64,000 nt of DNA, taken from contig JADDTR010000021.1 of the NCBI GenBank assembly GCA_015345905.1, positions 1-64,000 of the forward strand, in the 5' to 3' direction. Made by a program: the position numbers and the translations under genes. The DNA is from Aotearoamyces nothofagi. Lineage: Eukaryota > Ascomycota > Leotiomycetes > Leotiales > Tympanidaceae. The first letter of the stretch is position 1; every line of letters begins with the position of its first letter. Under the pieces are notes generated by a model that saw only the letters and a list, made by a program, of their open reading frames with translations, searched no databases and was not told the origin of the DNA. Below are positions 45,926 through 56,491 of this stretch, in pieces.

Positions 45926-46994
45926 CTATCCATCGCAAGCACTTCTACCAGCATCCAGCGGGTTCCCAATCGAGATGCCCGAGTACTCCAGGTGTGCGGC
46001 ATTGATGCCAGTCAGATTTGCACCAAATCCCGTTCCACGAACAGAGTTATTGCAATCCTGGCATCAGTTAGCAAAGCTTGCCCTCTTCCATCAGGGCGAT
46101 CTTGCTTACCGGAGGCTCCTGCCCCGAGCACTGGACTGTATCGGTAGCAGAGAAGGTATTAGCTTCATCCTCCCAGAATTCCGTGGAATGGTGTTGATAG
46201 CCATCGGCAGTAGTAATGGTCTGAGGGACGCCATCATTCCAGTGCGTGACGCGGAACATCTTCCCGAACGGCAGGATCTGGTCGATGAAATCGGCATAGG
46301 CTGGGTTTCCGGTTCGTGGCTGGCCGAAGGTGTACGTTGTGACGTTCAATCCCAAGCTGGAGCTGACCAGCGAGGCGGATGCGAGAGAGGCCAATGAGGC
46401 GCCCAGGGAATGCCCCGTGACGGTGAGAGCATAGTCTGGGTGTGCATCCATCTGGCTCTGGATCCCAGCGATGACGGTGCTGGAAGCGGAATTCCACGCG
46501 GTGACATATCCGCCATGAACCTTTGGGCGCAACATCAGCCACTCTGCCTCTTCAAGGGCAGCGAAGGTAGGTTTGGACTTGCCTGGCACCCGTCACAGCC
46601 TGTAATGCCAACGGAGCTGTATGGGATCAAAGTCTGATTAAAGTCGACCACCAAGTCATGAACAGAAGATGAACCTCTAAAAGCCATGATCAATTCCTGT
46701 GCCGCGTCGTCTCTGAACAGCGTTGCTTGAGTATCCGTCGCATCGATATTGATGTATTGTGCAACGGAAGCTCCATTTGGCGGAGTAGGGCAGTTGTCTG
46801 CGTAGGATGCCGCGGAGAACTGGGTATAGCGCACGAATTTTGCATACAGGTCGTCACTGACTACTGTAATCAGTTTTGCAAGCTGGATGCAATCAGAGAG
46901 CAGTAGGCTCACCTGAAGGATTTGTAGCTAGAGCGCTAGAGCTGAGCAACAGAAGGCTGAGCAAGCGCGCAAAGCACCATGTTGAAGAGCTCAT
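45926..46994 (-). CDS. secreted class 3 lipase / feruloyl-esterase-like
   Basis: Extracellular alpha/beta-hydrolase. Exons (complement): 46994-46913, 46863-46583, 46520-46110 and 46057-45926, giving 301 aa. The N-terminus is a signal peptide (CFARLLSLLLLSSSALA). The nucleophile motif GHSLG places Ser at residue 159; Asp217 (HWNDGVPQ) and His231 (GYQHHSTEFW) complete the triad. FRGSSSVHDLVVDF is the lid-side oxyanion strand, and NCPTPPNGA and CDGCQVHGGY match fungal lipase 3 and FaeA-type enzymes. The second intron appears to use a GC-AG pair (TGCCAG/GCAAGT at 46583/46582); this is the only choice I found that keeps the conserved CDGCQVHGG in frame. The C-terminus ends in a Cys (SACDG) that may pair with CNNS. 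Confidence 0.95.
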
Positions 46995-48841
46995 TCTCGG
47001 TGATTTCTATATCTTGAAGAGATACTATACTATTGAGACGATCCGACTTTCCTGCCGTTTTGACCGGGCGAGCCATCCTTAAATACAGTCGTCCCCCCCC
47101 CATACCCTCTCCCGGCGCCACCAATCCAGATGCCGATATGGAGGAGGGAGATTCCCAGGAGGGGGGGCGTAGAAGGTAGATGGACGTCCAGCAGAGATTC
47201 GCATCTAACCCCACGATTAGGATTAGCTCGGGGGGGGGGGCCGACGGACCGGGGAGTTCCCCGATTAAGGTTAAAACATCTAGTGTCACGAACAGCTGCG
47301 CGCCTTCGATGCGTACGGTTGCGAGCAAACAAATCATCCCCCCCCCCCGAATCACCAGCCGGCCATAGCTCTGCTGGCCTGCAGAGCGAATGCCGGATCG
47401 GCAGGTAGGTCGATGTCGGCATATCACCCGCTGCCCGACCTGCTCTGCAGGGCCTGTAAGCGTACCTGCAGCAGGAGGACCGAGCGCGGCTTCAGGGTAG
47501 GGGAGAGAGAGAGAGAGAGAGAGAGGGAGAGAAAGAAAAAAAAAAGGCTTAGACTTGAAACACGGGAGACGTAAGACTCGCAAGAGATGCCATTTGGGAG
47601 CCTCGCCGAGCGGCAGTCGGGAGACTCGCATCTTCGCATCTTCTTTCTTTCTTTCTTTCTTTTACTTTACTCTGGACGGTATATAGGGAGAGGGCCAGGT
47701 TGTGAGAAGGGAGTAGGAGGGGGAGATGGGGTTGGAGAGAGAGAACCGTGACCATTCGGCAGCCAGCGATAGGGGAGGGAGGGGGGGGGCCTCTCCTCCT
47801 CCTCCTCTCCGCGTTGCGAGATATGATGACGGCGGTGGGGATACTTGGGGTAGGGCTTGGCTTGGTTTGGTTCTAGAGACGGGCAGGAGAGGTCTTTCTT
47901 TATCCATTTACCCATCTCCAACTATAGATACGCAGTTCGGCCCCAGCACTCCCACTCCGTCCCGTTCGTTCGTTCGTTCGTGCAACCCCCCCCCCCCTTT
48001 CCTTTTTCCTGTCGATGCAAGAAGCGAAGAGAAAGTTAGGGGGTCAAGTTCTCCAGAGCGGGGTTTTTTGCAATCATCGAATCGTTCCTGCTGCCGTCAA
48101 AACGCTGCCGTCAAAACACTCCCACTTCTACTTGTAAAAACATGTGCTCCCGCAGTTTCTTGTAGGCGGGACAAAGGGCGCGCGGGTTTTCCAAGAGAGG
48201 CTGCCGCCATCTGTCCCCTCCGTCTATTCCTCCCATCTGGAGAAGAAGAAAATATCCTTCAACTAGGCTTGGTGTGTTGAGCAACGCTACCGGTGCGGCA
48301 TACGATGCGCACGATCCGAGAAGGAAAAAAAAAGCACTCTCGGAAGGGCCTACATAACTTATGAGCAATAGGACGAGCTCAGACCAAGCTAGCTAGCCTA
48401 TCTTGCAGTCTACAGATCCATCGTGTTCGGCCAGAAAACCTGGCGCCGATGATTGATGGGAGGTTCCAGGTCATCATTACAGTGTGTAGGGCTTTGACCA
48501 AGTCTTGTTCGGTTTCTGCTGATAGGACGACAAATCACCATTGCACTTAAGCCGTTGGGATAATGGGCGGCGGCTTACGGTGAAACATTGAGATTTTTTA
48601 TACTCAGACAATGGAACCAAGATGCTATACGATGCAATAAAAGGCAAAACACAAAACACAAAACATGAAGCATAAGTCGAGCCCATAAACAAGGCGTGAA
48701 AAGAATTGCCAAAAACTTAGGATGATGCAATGCAGAGCAGGAAATAACAGTTATGGTACAGGTTTACAATCTTCCTCAGCTTTTGCCCCTCCTTTCCCGA
48801 TTAGCTCAACTAGCCATCAATTCTTCATTTCCAAACATTTT
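46995..48841. other. intergenic with microsatellites
   Basis: 1.8 kb without a supported gene. It contains poly-C/poly-G runs (47091-47100, 47230-47240, 47338-47348, 47986-47997), a GA run (47501-47530), TTCT repeats (47640-47665) and CGTT repeats (47964-47980). The left part should be the lipase promoter, the right part the glycogen synthase 3' region. Confidence 0.6.
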
Positions 48842-51150
48842 TCATGACGATCCGTTTGTGAGAAACTGCTCAGCAGGGCTTGTAGGACCCGTTGGGCGTT
48901 TGCGAAGGGTTAATGGGAATGGGTACTCGTCCGGATCTTCCTCCTCGCTACAATCGAAGTCAGCAAGTTTAACAAATCAAAAAGACTTTGAACTTACGGC
49001 AACTTCCACGCCACATAGTCCTCCGTGCTCAGTCCTTCACGGCCTTCCTGCAAGCTAGCAAAATCACCTGGAGTCATCATGCCGGATCGATCTCTAGGAG
49101 ATCCGGGAACCGAGAATGGTCTCGAAATTTTCTGCTCAACGCCTGGAATAAAATCATCCTCTTCCTCACCGTCAAAAGAAGCCGGATAGGCTCTGCGCAA
49201 CGCAAGTTGTCGAGCCTTGACGTACTCCATGCCCATTCTCTTCCAGTCTAGAAGATCACTGAGTCTCTCGGTCCGGTTTCGCTGGTTAATACGTTGACGT
49301 CTGCTCTTCATGGCAAAGTCATACATAAAATTCGTAAGCTGGTTGACCGAGTCATCCACACCCTTCGTGCGACGATCAACAATATAGATGCCATAGTCGG
49401 TCGAGTTCTCAATGAGCTCCTCCATATAGCAACCAAAGCCAGAAAGATTGGTGGTGATACTTGGGACACCCATAACAGTACATTCCGCAGGTGTATATCC
49501 CCATGGCTCATAGTAGGAAGGAAATACTCCCAAGTGCGTACCTCGAACGAATTCGTCGTAGTCCATTGGCAAGACTGGGTTGGCAGAGTTCAAGAACTCG
49601 GGGTGGAAGATGATCTTGACACGGTCAGTAGGGTGGTTGAAAAGTTGGACTCGCCGGATCTGATTCAAAATTGGATCCTCGGCGTCGTTGGCCATGTTGT
49701 GAGTGACGATCGGTGGTAGACCATGTCGCTTCATCGCAAACAATCTTCGGCGGAGCAGAATGCGGTCCTGGCTAGTGATAATATCCTTGTCATCAGGGAA
49801 GATCTCTCCTTCATGCCACCTGATGGCACGCTCAAATATCCGTTTTCCAACACCCTTCTCAATGACCTCAACTGTATCGCGCAAAGCCTTGACTACAGCT
49901 TGGCCCTTGAGAGCTTCAACAGTAAGAGATGATGTCTGCGCTGGCATGATGATGAATGCGACAACGGTCATCTTGGATCCAGAGGACTTCAGGCGATGGT
50001 TCAAACGAGCCAATGCCTCAATGAACATGTCAACACCTTTATTCCGGTATTCATAACGTCCAGCAGTGAAGAGATAGAGGGTATTATCAGGGTCGAAGTC
50101 GTTGTGTCCGTAGAAATGGCCACGGACAAAGTCATGAATCTTCTCCTTTGAGTGCTGATGCAGGTTCTGGAACTCGTGCATGGCTGAAAACTTGGTAACA
50201 TTCAAACCATTGGGAAGTACGCCGTCCGGCTTACGCTTCAGCAAATGCTCACTCTCGTAGGCCGTGATGTGGGAAACAGTCGTGAAGACATCACAGGCAT
50301 GTGCTGCTGCTCGTTCGATACAGTAACGGTGATAGATTCCACGTTTACCAGCTTCCGCATCCACATCAAAGTATTGCAGGTTATTGTAGAAGTCGACAGA
50401 TCCGGCGCATAAGTAACGGCCAAGTAGAGTTGCGTGGGTTGTGAAGATGGTTGTGACATCAATCCGGCGCTTTTTACAGAGAGGCAAGGCTACACCTGAG
50501 AGCCATTCGTGGAAGTGGGCAATAACTGCCTTGGTTTTCTCATGAGCAACAAACTATGAAATATTAGTAAAGTAATTTAGGTATCGCACACGACATGTTA
50601 TCAACATACCTCTCCGAGGAACCAAGCAACGAGGTAGCCAAAGACAACAGCTTCATTGGTCTCGTCATCACCCGGAGGGGATGGGATACCAGCCGTGTTC
50701 CATAAATCTGCCTTCCACTCGTCCAAGAACCGGTATGCAGACTTGGTATCGATCAGAAGGACTCGCGGAGCGCCTTCAATGAGCCATCTACCGTAGACGA
50801 TATGAATACCACGATCTTCCATAGACTCAATCGTTGCAGCGAGTTGGGGATTTGTTGGAGTCAAAGCTTCCACCTCAACAGCAGCCTACAAAGGTCAGAA
50901 AGTTGTGCATCACCAAGCAGCCAAAACTTACCGATTGCTTGTTGAGAGGTCCAATGAGTGTGTAGCGATCTCCATATTCGGCCGTGGTGACCGGAGCTTT
51001 CGACTTGATCACAGAGTAAATGCCACCAACTATATTGTGTCAGTATCACAGTGCATTGGTGCAAGGAAATCAATGATGCGTACCTCGATTGGCAACCTCA
51101 GTTGCTATCTCGAAAAGGTAGTGATTCCGTATGTCTCTGTTGGAAGTCAT
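48842..51150 (-). CDS. GSY1: glycogen synthase (GT3)
   Basis: UDP-glucose-dependent glycogen synthase, the chain-elongating enzyme of glycogen storage in the cytosol. Exons (complement): 51150-51084, 51029-50932, 50885-50610, 50553-48998 and 48947-48842, giving 700 aa, close to yeast Gsy1/2. The start [20 protein letters not shown] leads into [18 protein letters not shown], the UDP-glucose-binding edge. [49 protein letters not shown] and [20 protein letters not shown] are all classic GT3 blocks. The tail has [13 protein letters not shown] with phosphorylatable serines, then [15 protein letters not shown] encoded by the last short exon. The last donor overlaps a TAA, so retaining that intron would end the protein 35 residues early. 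Confidence 0.97.
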
Positions 51151-51717
51151 TGTGGAGTACGGGGGTGGTGGCCTGATCCTTGAGCTTATGGATTGTCGCA
51201 GCTTAGTGAAGCTGTATGGGCGACTTGCTCAGCAGGACGAGAGCGCAGTCGAGCTCGACGTGAAGTTTGAAGGAGAAGAGAGGTTGATCAGGACAGGTCT
51301 AAGGGCTCTGAGGGCTCCGAGGGCTCTAACAGCAACGCTGGACAACCGGGCGTGGGCGTCCTTGGACCTTCCGGGCTGCCTCTAATGATCTAGAGCTTCC
51401 CCCACATCAGCTTAGTTCGTTAGGGAATGGGCGCGCAGCCGGTGAACGCCGCCGGCGGATAGAGTTTCCCGGATAGCTTACAGCGATCAATCGGCGAGTC
51501 CGAATGGCTTCCAAGCCAGCCAAAGACACTGGAGCGCTTCTGGGACAGTTGCAGAGAGGGCAAAGAGGGCAAGGAGGACTGAGGCCGGGTTGCTTGGTGT
51601 GGAGGAAGAGAACAGCGTCGCCAGCTTGGAGGTGATGGGGAAGGCTGGGGCGACTTTGATTTCGCTAAGGCAATCTCTCATCGCTTCATTACCGGTGGCC
51701 ACAGTAACAGGACGTGC

Positions 51718-51835
51718 AGCACAGTGCAGCACAGTGCAGTACAGTAGTGCCACTGAGTGGGCTGCGGGCTGCTCGCACGGTACTGTACTGTACTGCACTG
51801 TACTGTACTGCACTGTACTGCACTGCACTGCACTG
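51718..51835. repeat. CAGTACAG / TACTGTAC tract
   Basis: AGCACAGTGCAGCACAGTGC followed after a short spacer by runs of CTGTACTG and CTGCACTG. The two arms are roughly complementary, so the tract could fold into a hairpin. Confidence 0.8.
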
Positions 51836-52839
51836 TCAGTCAAGTCAGTACATGCGACGCAGGTGCCTGTGGCTAGGCCGGGGCTGGCCAGCAGGCATCA
51901 TCTACAGTGAGCACGGTACAGCGCTACTGACAGTAGACAGACAGTACAGGCAAGCAGGTGTTGGCGAAGGGGGGCGTTTTGGCTAACGGGGAGCAAGCAT
52001 CATCCACCAGCCCGGGCTGCCTGGCGCGCTTGCAGTGGCTTGCTCGTCGGCGACTACTGCTACTGCTGCTACTCCTGCTACTGCTGTACTGCTACTGCTG
52101 TACTGCTGCTACTGTACTGCGCTACTACCTACTGCTACTACTGCTGCGACGGCGGATGCTGCCACTGGCTACCACGGTATCCCCTCCTCTGCTCTGCTAC
52201 CACCACGCCGTGAGTAGCAGCGCTGTCGCAATACTCGCGCAAGCCCGGCCGGCAGGCCCTGGATTCGCGGGCTATGGACTGGCAGGCAACTGGCACAGCC
52301 GGGCGCTGATTCGCGCTCGTCGTCGCTGTTCCCCGTCGCGATGACGCAGATGGCACGGCGCATCTCGAAGGCTCGAAAGCAGGGTGGATCATGCCACGGC
52401 ATGGAGTGCGTGCGCGCGGATATCCGCCAGGACAGCCAGACCACCACCAGACTTCCAGCAGCATCAATGATCACCCGGTCCTGTGGCCACCACCTTTCGA
52501 CAGCAGCGCTGGACGGCGGAGGGTGGACGGCGCACGGCGGAGGGCGGAGGGCACACAATGAACGCATGCCGTCCCAGCACCGGAGCCACACCGCATGCAC
52601 TTTGGCAGGTGCGAACAATGCGGGGAGCAAGAGAACGGCCAGCACGAATCACAGTGCGCCAGATCCGGCTTGCTGTTCTGAAAGTCGGTAGCGCATCCCT
52701 GACTCGCAGTGGAGCCAACAAGGCACGGTGGAGCATGTACTGTACTGTATATACTGTACTGTATATACTGTACAAAATGTACTGTACTTGTACATGCACT
52801 TTCTAAATCTTGGCTTACGGCAGAGCTACCTTGCAGTGG

Positions 52840-53320
52840 GTTGCAGTGAGTTGCAGTGGGTTGCATTGTAGTGAGTTACATTGTAGTGAGTTACATTGTA
52901 GTGAGTTACAGTGAAGCTACACTGAGCTTTAGTGAGCTTCAGTAGCAGCCTGCAGTGAGCTTCATTGAGCTGCAGTGAGTTGTAGTGAGTTACATTGTAG
53001 TAGATTACAGTGACCTACATCAGTGAGTTACATTCGGGTTACAGTGAGCTATGCATCAGTGAGTTGTAGTGAGTTACATTCGGGTTACAGTAAGCTATAC
53101 ATCAGTGAGTTGTAGTGAGTTACATTCGGGTTACAGTGAGCTATGCATCAGTGAGCTATGCATCAGTGAGCTATGCATTAGTGAGTTGTAGTGAGTTACA
53201 TTGTAGCGGGTTATATTGTAGTGGGTTACAGTGAGCTATACATCAGTGAGTTGTAGTAAGTTACATTGTACCGGGTTACAGTGAGCTTCACTGAGCTTTA
53301 GTGAGCTTCAGCGAGCTGCA
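52840..53320. repeat. GTGAGTTACA minisatellite with a 46-bp higher-order unit
   Basis: About 480 bp built from variants of GTGAGTTACATTGTA, GTGAGCTATGCATCA and GTGAGCTTCA. A higher-order 46-bp unit beginning GTTACATTCGGGTTACAGT starts at 53027, 53073 and 53119. No open frame persists. Confidence 0.88.
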
Positions 53321-54679
53321 GCCCTAAATCCTCCCAACCCTCGCTACCCTCTCACGCCTTCCGTCACGTCCATCCTACTGCGAAGCACAGTAAGTACAGG
53401 GCAAACTACCTCCCCAAATGCCCTTCGAGCCCAGCCACGCAGCCCAGCCACGCAGCCACCAGCGAGCGAGATCTCCAGCGTCTCTCCAGTCTCCACAGCG
53501 CCTCGGAAGCTGCCTCGTCTCCACCAAATCCCCCAAACAGTGGGCAGCCACCCCTGTACAATGCAAGACTCCTGCTCTACTGTGCCTAGTTCCGTGCTCA
53601 GTTCCGTGCTCCACTGCGGGTCACATGATTGTTCCGCGTTAGAGGCCCGTCACACCACCCCAGGTACTGTGACCCGGAGAAGCAAACGCCCTTCATGTGA
53701 CTGACTGGCAATCTGCCCAGTCTTTGGCGTGCACGCTCACTCGCACACACCACGGTCAGCTGACGGCTCATCTGCAGCCCGAGAGTTTGTTCTCAGGAAA
53801 ACCTCGATGGGCTCCTGACGTCCCAACGGTTGGGGAAGGAGAATGGCCTCCGCGCTCGTTTAGATTCCAGGCTTCGAGGCTTTACGTCAGGGCCCAGGTG
53901 CCTTATTGCCTTATCTCTGGACGCCGAGGCCCTTCTCCAGACGTATCGCGAGCAAACCAGGCCCCTTCCAACACGAATGTTTGATGTCACCACCTCCTTT
54001 AGCAAAGGCACTCCATCCGGCCGTCAACTACATCGGAAGACTAGCAGAGGCAGGTGTGACCTACACATTCATCGGAAGCAAATGGGGCGAGCAGCGACAT
54101 ATCATTGTTCCTGCTACAGCCCATGGTTTTCCTGCAAGTGTGAAGCATCTACAGGAAACTTGCAACCTGACACAAGCAACAGAATACAGCTCCCTCGGCA
54201 TGTAGTGGAATTCGGCGCAACCGAGGATCTGCATCTAGTGACTGTAAACATCGTTGAATTGCGATGGCCTAGGACGTTACAACGCGGAGACCTAGGATCG
54301 TTGGACATAGGCCGCCAAGTATTCTTGAATTTCTTGCCGTCAGTGAACTTCTTGCTGTCGTTGATCTCCTTGCTACCGTTGAACTATATCACCGTTGTTA
54401 CTGTCCTTGCCGTTCTTGCAACCACGATCTGGAGCCCGAGTAGGCAGTTCTGAGGCTACCCTGGCCCTCAGAGATCTTTATAGGATCTAGGCTCCTATCT
54501 ATCACTAGAAACTATTTACGTGGGATCTCAGCTGCACTGTAAGTAAGAGATGAATCATTTGCTATCATTCCAAGTCGTCAAGTCGTCAGGTAACTAGGTA
54601 ATTATCCACGATACTTAAAGGGGCTTCCTACCTTCGTACATACATATACCTTATCACCTCTTATGATTTATATTGCTTC

Positions 54680-55918
54680 CTACATATCCATGTTGACGTC
54701 TCCTTCGCCATCTCTCGACCTCGAGAAGAACACATCAAAAGGATATGCCGAGGACGGACAAAGCAACGTATCATAATGCGCAGTTCCGCATTTCATGCAC
54801 GTATCGGCTTGCTCTACTACAGCATTAACCACCAGATTCTGCTGGATACTATGGCCCGGGAAGAGAATGACATAGACCGGATTACCACGGGGATCCGGTA
54901 TCGTTTGCGCGCCTAGTTGGTAATGGCACGAGTGCTCTTCGTGGAGGCCACTGCAGAAGCAGCATTGTCGATCCGACACGAAGACATGGCTCTGCCTGAG
55001 TAGCCCGGTGCCCTGCAAATGCGGATTCTTCTCGAAAAGCACGCAGAGGGCGCGGTTGCCCTGGCCGTCCAGGTCCCATCTCTTGCCCACCACGTACGGA
55101 CACAGACGCGTCTCGTGAAACTCGTTGCAGTAGAAGCAACCCCAGCGGGCAGGAAATTGGCATAATCCGCTTCGCGGCTGCGAGAACTGGGGAAATGTCG
55201 TGGGCGGGCGGTGGAATAGGTTCGGGGCCGGCTTCTTCTGCTCTTCCACTGGCTTCTTCATGTATGGGTACCCCATCTCTCGCAGAAGCACTGCGATCTT
55301 GTTGTAGTTCCCGGCCCGGTTGCAGCCGTCCTCGTTATACCCGAGCACGTCGTAGCCGTCAAAGTCGAAGCCTTCGCGGTTGAAGCCGTCCATATCAATT
55401 CCCGTGCGGTCGTATCCTTCCGCATCGTATCCGTCTTCGTCGAATCCCTCCCAGTCGAGAGCATCATCGCGATGGAACCCCTGCATGCTGTAGCCGGCCC
55501 TGTTGAAGCCATCCTCGTCGAATCCGGCGGCGTCGTAGCCGGATTGGCTCCTCTCTCGCCCGCTGCGGTGGAAGTTGTCCTTGTCATATCCTGCTCGGTT
55601 CCACCCGTCTTCGTCGAAGCCCTGGCAGTCGTAGCCTTGCGCGTCTCGTCCGTCTTTGAAACCGCGGCTGTTATATCGAATAGGGATGTCATCCTCGGGG
55701 ATTATAGGATATCTAGTTTTGTGCCAGTTGTTACTGCTGTAGTTATCATTGTGGCTGTTATTTCCATACTTCTTACCTGGTCTGCGCGCCGTCTGTTGGC
55801 TATGTGGTTTCTTCCGATTCTGGTTGTTGCCATTGCCATTGCCATTGCCATTGCCATTGCCATTGCCATTGCCATTGTCGCCGTTACCGCTCCTGCGTTT
55901 GTTCCGGCCTTTAGCCAT
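54680..55918 (-). CDS. GYDxx-repeat protein with three C-x2-C-x3-H-x4/5-C modules
   Basis: Unrecognised 412-aa protein, one exon, ATG at 55918. Residues 1-60 are basic and Asn/Gly-rich, with an (Asn-Gly)8 run from a DNA microsatellite. Residues 86-205 are about 20 copies of a five-residue repeat G-(Y/F)-(D/N)-x-x, often GFDED or GFNRA/GYNED, strongly acidic. Residues 250-390 carry three similar modules: C261-x2-C264-x3-H268-x4-C273, C319-x2-C322-x3-H326-x4-C331 and C374-x2-C377-x3-H381-x5-C387. The first two are each followed by Y-x-x-G, a G-N and an x-V-L-F/V-I-L-F strand, so the 55-58-residue module is duplicated. Such CCHC sets bind zinc and often RNA. No helicase, protease or retroelement domain accompanies them. 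It is divergent from another Cys-rich gene. Confidence 0.75.
   Translation of the reverse strand: MAKGRNKRRSGNGDNGNGNGNGNGNGNGNGNNQNRKKPHSQQTARRPGKKYGNNSHNDNYSSNNWHKTRYPIIPEDDIPIRYNSRGFKDGRDAQGYDCQGFDEDGWNRAGYDKDNFHRSGRERSQSGYDAAGFDEDGFNRAGYSMQGFHRDDALDWEGFDEDGYDAEGYDRTGIDMDGFNREGFDFDGYDVLGYNEDGCNRAGNYNKIAVLLREMGYPYMKKPVEEQKKPAPNLFHRPPTTFPQFSQPRSGLCQFPARWGCFYCNEFHETRLCPYVVGKRWDLDGQGNRALCVLFEKNPHLQGTGLLRQSHVFVSDRQCCFCSGLHEEHSCHYQLGAQTIPDPRGNPVYVILFPGHSIQQNLVVNAVVEQADTCMKCGTAHYDTLLCPSSAYPFDVFFSRSRDGEGDVNMDM
55830..55877. repeat. in-frame (CCATTG)8 hexanucleotide repeat
   Basis: Eight tandem CCATTG units on the plus strand inside the gene above, read on the minus strand as (Asn-Gly)8. Because the unit is six bases long, length changes keep the frame. 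Confidence 0.95.
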
Positions 55919-56491
55919 TGCTTTGTTGTAATAATTGTTCTGAAGCTTGATTTCTGCCTTTAACTCTCGCCTGCAAGTGCTGATATCCGATGTATAATTA
56001 TAAACGAGCAGAAAAGTTCTCCTGGGTGAGTGCCAATCTTCAATGATTGCTGATGTTCATCAAAAAATCTAGCTTTCGTTCGCAGCGAGGGTATTTAACA
56101 TAGTCCCCTCGACAAAGATCCATTGTCAGCATTATGTCTTTGTTGATAGAATAAAGGTCACGAGTTCTCTTTCAACAAGATCATTGTTTATGACGAGAGT
56201 TCTTTGATCCCGTACAGTGGTCATTGTATTATATTAACAATGCACATTTGCCTCGTTCGGTCTTTATGCTGATTATTCAGCAGTGCTCTTTTGGACATAA
56301 AAGCAATCGAACATCTCTCATTTTCAATTTCTCTCGCTATCCAGATCGCCCCTTGTGCTCGAGACTGACATATTTAACTACACAGGTTTAACCATACAGA
56401 TTTAGCCATATTCTTTGCAAGCCAAAGACATCTGAATAAGTCTAGCAGTCTAACAATCGCAGGGAACGAGTACTCGGAGACAAAAACCAAC
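55919..56491. promoter_or_regulatory. shared divergent promoter region
   Basis: 573 bp separate two head-to-head start codons of unusual Cys-rich genes. It is moderately AT-rich. No strong TATA or repeated operator is visible. The arrangement would allow co-regulation. Confidence 0.5.

Larger units (their letters stand above)
51151..54679. other. 3.5-kb gene desert with minisatellites
   Basis: No supported gene. It contains CAGTACAGTG and TACTGTACTG words (51718-51835), a CTGCTACTGCTACT run (52055-52145), TACTGTATA repeats (52737-52790) and a long GTGAGTTACA-based minisatellite (52840-53320). A frame at 53906-54205 includes AEAGVTYTFIGSKWGEQRH, faintly like the opening of nucleotidyltransferase-fold proteins, but it is not supported as a working gene. 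Confidence 0.65.

Noticed and set aside
52840-53320. CRISPR-like appearance of repeated short units
   Set aside because: The genome is eukaryotic, the units are degenerate and directly adjacent, there are no unique spacers of constant length and no cas-type genes.
54680-55918. Retroelement Gag protein because of the CCHC motifs
   Set aside because: Finger spacing differs (x3 instead of x4 before His), there are three modules with extra conserved strands, and no polymerase or protease lies nearby.
54680-55918. Classic pentapeptide-repeat (A-D/N-L-x-x) protein
   Set aside because: The five-residue unit here is G-Y/F-D/N-x-x without the central Leu, so it would not form the same beta-helix.
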